Part shown: piece by piece, positions 60,353-64,000 of the stretch
Layout: every line of letters begins with the position of its first letter
How positions within the stretch are numbered: the stretch's first letter is position 1
Source of the DNA: Lasiosphaeria ovina
Lineage: Eukaryota > Ascomycota > Sordariomycetes > Sordariales > Lasiosphaeriaceae
Length of the DNA stretch: 64,000 bases
Direction: 5' to 3'
Assembly (NCBI GenBank): GCA_033439765.1
Contig: JAULSN010000002.1
Coordinates: forward strand, 5,332,001 to 5,396,000
The notes under the pieces: generated by a model
Told to the model about the DNA's origin: nothing
The model's input: only the letters and a program-made list of their open reading frames with translations
Database searches by the model: none
Position numbers and translations under genes: made by a program

Positions 60353-62958
60353 ACGTACATACACATTCAAAGTTCTATGTAAGGCATATGTTCGCCAGGC
60401 ACATACCTACCTACACAAGTACACACTAGGAGTGGGGTGTGCTTCCATGGGGCACCTGTAATTTTATCGTCACACACACACACGACTCCGGCATTCAGCG
60501 CCGAGACGAGGTTGGCTCAGGGCAGCATTACACTCGGCGGCCAACTGTGGTTGGGTTGGGTTGGTTTGTTGTTAGTCTCCGTGCTCGGGGCGAGGTAAGT
60601 AAGACGGGAGGGAGAGAGCGGCGGGGGATACACTCCAACGGTCTGTCTGTCTCTGTCTCCCCCAGGCCCCAGCGACGACGGAGGCGGCGCGGCGGGGGGA
60701 ATCGTGGATAGAAGGACGAGCAGGCCGCTATCAGCGACCACCTTCACTCCGTCGCTCGTTCGCTCACTGACTGCTGCTGCTGCTGTTGATGGATGCAGGC
60801 AGGCAGGCCACCCAAAGGCGGCGGACAGCAAGCAAGCAATCAATTATTGTAAAACATGGCCAGTCCAGGCCAAGCAAGGTCATGTCATGTCATGTCAGGT
60901 CAGATCAGGCTAGGTAGCCGCCATGATTCTCGTATGCACGGATCGCGGAGGGAGAAGATGCAAATGTGCCATGGCCGCACATGTTGAGGCGTTCCTGTCT
61001 GCCGTGTCTGCTCTGCTCCGATTTGCGGGCGCGCTCGTTTTCTTTTTTCTTGCAGCAGCAGGAACAGGAGCAGCAATGGAACAATGAGACGCTGCATGTC
61101 GTAGCCAATATTCTCTTTTCATGGCGGCGGCGGCGCGGGCAGGGCAGCCAGCATAATTTGGTTACCTCCCGAGGTTGCATGCCCGGTATAGAATTGGAAT
61201 TGGAAGGCCGCCGAAGGAACAAACCTTACCTTGGGTTACGGGGCGCCTTGTCGGGGGACAATTCCCGCCTCGGGATTTCGAGAAAATGTTTTACCTACCA
61301 ACGGCCTGGAACTCAGGGACGTACGTCTAGAATTGGTCTCCGGTGACAGGCCCGGTGATATCCAAAATCAAATAAGGCGAGGCTTTTGGCTGGGGCTGGG
61401 GGGTTCCATTGTGTTATGCCCGACAGTGCAGTCCTGCACGTAATATATCAAAAACCTACCTGTATCGATCCCGCATCGGCGCCTCTTGACAAGCCCTAAA
61501 AAGCCCAAAGCGACGCCGCCCCGACGACTGCAGCACTACCTAATTACCACCACCCGATTTGAGGTTCTCTGCGAGTTCAAGCAAAACCAAAATGGGTTAC
61601 CTAATTCTAAACACGGCGTCCAGGCACAACATCTTCCCCCCCCCTATCGCCGCCATACGGGAACAACCCCAGAATAAACATGGATGCCCCGGAATGCCTG
61701 ACTTGCAGACATCCATGTCGGTTGTATGACACGTCTGGTTGTCTGGCTTTTGCAATACGACGACAACGACGATGACAGAGCCGCAGTCGTACCGTACAGC
61801 TGCTTCAAATATTTACCCTTTCAATATATACAGCCTTACCTAGCCATTGTACAGTACATTCTAGTAGTACACACGTACGGATTCCCTGGCTATTGTTAGC
61901 ACTTTATACATGCCCAAAAATTAAATGGCTTGACCCAATATCTCTGTTACCATGGAACTTATGCCTTCCACCCAAAAAGGTATGCAGGTAGGTACTGTAC
62001 CGAGTAGTGTTGCTCTCGACAGCTTCAAATTTCAGCCAGCCAGCCACATGCCGGCCGGGAAACCACCCGGGCCCTCCAAATCGAGAGCGCGAGTGTGTGA
62101 GCGGGCAGGCGGCGGCAAGCCAAAGGCGAGAAAGAACGAGGGCATACACACATTCGGAAATTGCTTTTTCTTTTTTGCTGCACGATCCAAAAGAAGAAGA
62201 ACAGCAAGCCGCAGCCCAAAGCGCGCTCGCCGAGAACAGTACGTAGACGATAAGTCGAACCTCGAGTGTGGTTATACCTCGGCACACACCACACATATCG
62301 TTATACAGACAGAGATACGTAAACATGCCTATGTATGTACATACATACCGTCCACAGCGCCTAGGGCCCGGCCGGCATGGCGTTGCGCCAAGTCTACGGA
62401 GTACAGTACATATCTAGCTTGCTTGTTCTTACCGTGGTGCTGAGTGTGACGGTGACGAGACGTCCCCCGTTGATTCAGCGGGGATGGCATAGACGCCAAC
62501 GGCGCGACCCTACGTGCAGCTGGTTCCGTAAACCCCGTATTTCGTTCCTGGGAAACAACCTAGTACGCGTAGTACAAAGCTGCTGTCTCATATATGGATG
62601 TCATGTCTTTGTGCCGTGCCGGGGCCGGGATTTGTTTGTTTATAAGTACGTACATACTAGAGACAGAGGAGAGCAACTCGACGCCCTACGTGTTGAACTA
62701 CGGAGTAGCCAGTATATATCCTACCATACATACTCGGTGGTGCTGCATGTATCCGTATGTATGTACCTACATACATGCCTGGGGAGGTGTGTTGTATATG
62801 TACCTTCTAGATGTCAGCTGAACGCACTGCATGTCTTTCCAGACCACAGGCACGCATATTCTAGCCCTTTCGTGTTCTGACTCTGGTCCCGTCACACCAG
62901 CACATACGAGAATGCGGGGAGAATTTCACATCACTGCTGCTGTGCGCGGGCGGGTGAC

Positions 62959-62984
62959 GGACAGACAGACAGACAGACAGACAG
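62959..62984. repeat. (GACA)n microsatellite
   Basis: About six perfect GACA units in non-coding DNA, close to a TCGG-rich tract at 63155-63205. Confidence 0.95.
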
Positions 62985-63925
62985 ATGGCCTGGCCTGGCC
63001 TGGCTGTTGTGACTCGCTTGCTTCCCGAGAGACTCTATCACTTACGTGGGTATGTAGATCATCTGAACAAAACAAGAGACGAGGCGTCGAGGCCTATGTA
63101 GGACGACCGACCAGAGCCCCCCTCGGCTCGGCTCGCGAATTGCCTCGCCTCGACCGTCGGTCGGTCTGTCGGTCGGTCAGTCGGTCGGTCGGTCGGTCAG
63201 TCGGCCGGCCGGTCTAGAGATGGAAGGGCGATATTGTATTGTACTACTTACTCCGAACTTTAGGGAAACGGCGTGTGGCGCACTCTTTGCTCTTTGGGTG
63301 AGTCGGCTACGGAACGCTTGAGAAAATAGAAAAGGTGAAGAATCATTCAGCTCTGATAGCTAGCATCGAATCTCAGCTATCCAGTGCCTACGTAACCACT
63401 GTCTAGGCCAGGCTAGCACTCGTCCCCCCCTGCGCCGGCAGGCAAGAGTCCGAGATCTCATTAGATGCACGCCTAGACTGCACCTGCCCGCCCTGGGGAA
63501 AATACCCGGACCTTTTTGGGACCGCTAATGCAGGTACTTGGGCCTGTCACGATGTGCCCAATGGGAAGGAACGAAGAAGGCAAGCAGGGTGCGCAGGGGC
63601 CCTCCACATCATTTCACCTCACTGCAGTTCTGCCTCTGCACGACCACCCTTTTTGAGGTTTTTGGTATTTTTCTTGTTTCGTTTTCATTGAACAAAAGCT
63701 GCACCGGCAAAGGTGACGACGCAAAGACCAAAGAACATGTCACCCGAAGAGAAGAGAATACCTAGGGAATTACGTCCCAACAGGTGGCCGCGAGTTCCGG
63801 GACCCACCGACTCTCGCTGCTCCCCCTTACCTCGCCCTTCCTTGCCGTATTAGCGTCTGAAGTTTCCGGTGTTGCTCTCATTCTGATGGAGGCGCCGGCT
63901 TGGGCCTCTCGTTGCGCCTCTTCTA

Positions 63926-63948
63926 TCTCTCTCTCTCTCTCTCTCTCC
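63926..63948. repeat. (CT)n microsatellite
   Basis: About eleven CT units at the right end of the window. Confidence 0.95.
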
Positions 63949-64000
63949 CGCGCGCGCACAGTTTGTGCGCACTGCCAAAGCCACGTTGGATCCCTTTATC

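Larger units (their letters stand above)
59064..64000. other. intergenic, 4.9 kb to the window end
   Basis: No gene recognised; open frames are short and overlap on both strands. The DNA is rich in simple repeats: CCTGG units at 59259-59278, CA at 60472-60482, GACA at 62959-62984, TCGG/GGTC at 63155-63205 and CT at 63926-63948. Two ACGGAGTA words lie at 62396 and 62700. Confidence 0.5.

Noticed and set aside
62940..63215. Regularly spaced GACA and GGTC units, considered as a CRISPR-like array
   Set aside because: Units are 4 bases with no spacers; these are simple microsatellites in a eukaryotic genome.

Overview
The window looks like nuclear DNA of a filamentous ascomycete, most likely a Sordariomycete close to the Sordariales/Chaetomiaceae. 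The reasons are G/C-ending codons in the genes, short introns of about 55-130 nt with GTAAGN or GTATGN donors and CTGAC/CTAAC branch sites, an intron-containing tRNA-Tyr, a fungal G-protein gamma subunit with a C-terminal CVVM box, and long intergenic regions rich in microsatellites. The genus is inference. I give spliced gene models read from splice signals and reading-frame continuity.

Layout. 0.6-3.2 kb is a graveyard: a single exon of ubiquitin-ribosomal protein L40, then a roughly 550-codon gene broken by nonsense codons. 4-8.2 kb is a compact cluster: a mitochondrial-type beta-ketoacyl-ACP synthase, the complex III assembly chaperone CBP3, and dihydrofolate reductase facing CBP3. A spliced tRNA-Tyr(GTA) follows. 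At 9-16.4 kb the TPR protein of the YPP1/TTC7 family and the 60S assembly factor RIX1 are transcribed divergently. A WW-domain protein (17.5-18.5 kb), a small gene relic (19.1-19.4 kb) and a degenerate RNase H-fold protein (19.8-21.0 kb) come next. About 10 kb (21.0-31.1 kb) then holds no gene I can support. 31.1-41.1 kb holds a leucine-rich-repeat protein and the PHD-finger NuA3 subunit NTO1, separated by a TA-flanked miniature transposon. 41.8-43.3 kb is a second graveyard: a protein-kinase C-lobe fragment, two unrecognised frames, and a frame-split cysteine-rich gene. The right part has protein phosphatase 1 (48.3-49.5 kb), a selenoprotein-W-like Rdx protein (52-53 kb), the G-gamma subunit (54 kb) and eIF3a (55.6-59.1 kb). 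The last 5 kb is non-coding.

Most intact genes are conserved housekeeping genes: mitochondrial lipid synthesis and respiratory assembly, folate, plasma-membrane PI4-kinase recruitment, ribosome assembly, translation initiation, histone acetylation, and PP1 and G-protein signalling. There is no sign of one joint pathway or secondary-metabolite cluster.

The most unusual points are decayed genes between intact ones, two genes whose start codon appears to be an exon by itself, an RNase H-like protein that has lost half of its catalytic residues, a TA-flanked inverted-repeat element, and a dispersed repeat whose two copies differ only by RIP-type transitions. I found no wholly new system that I can defend.
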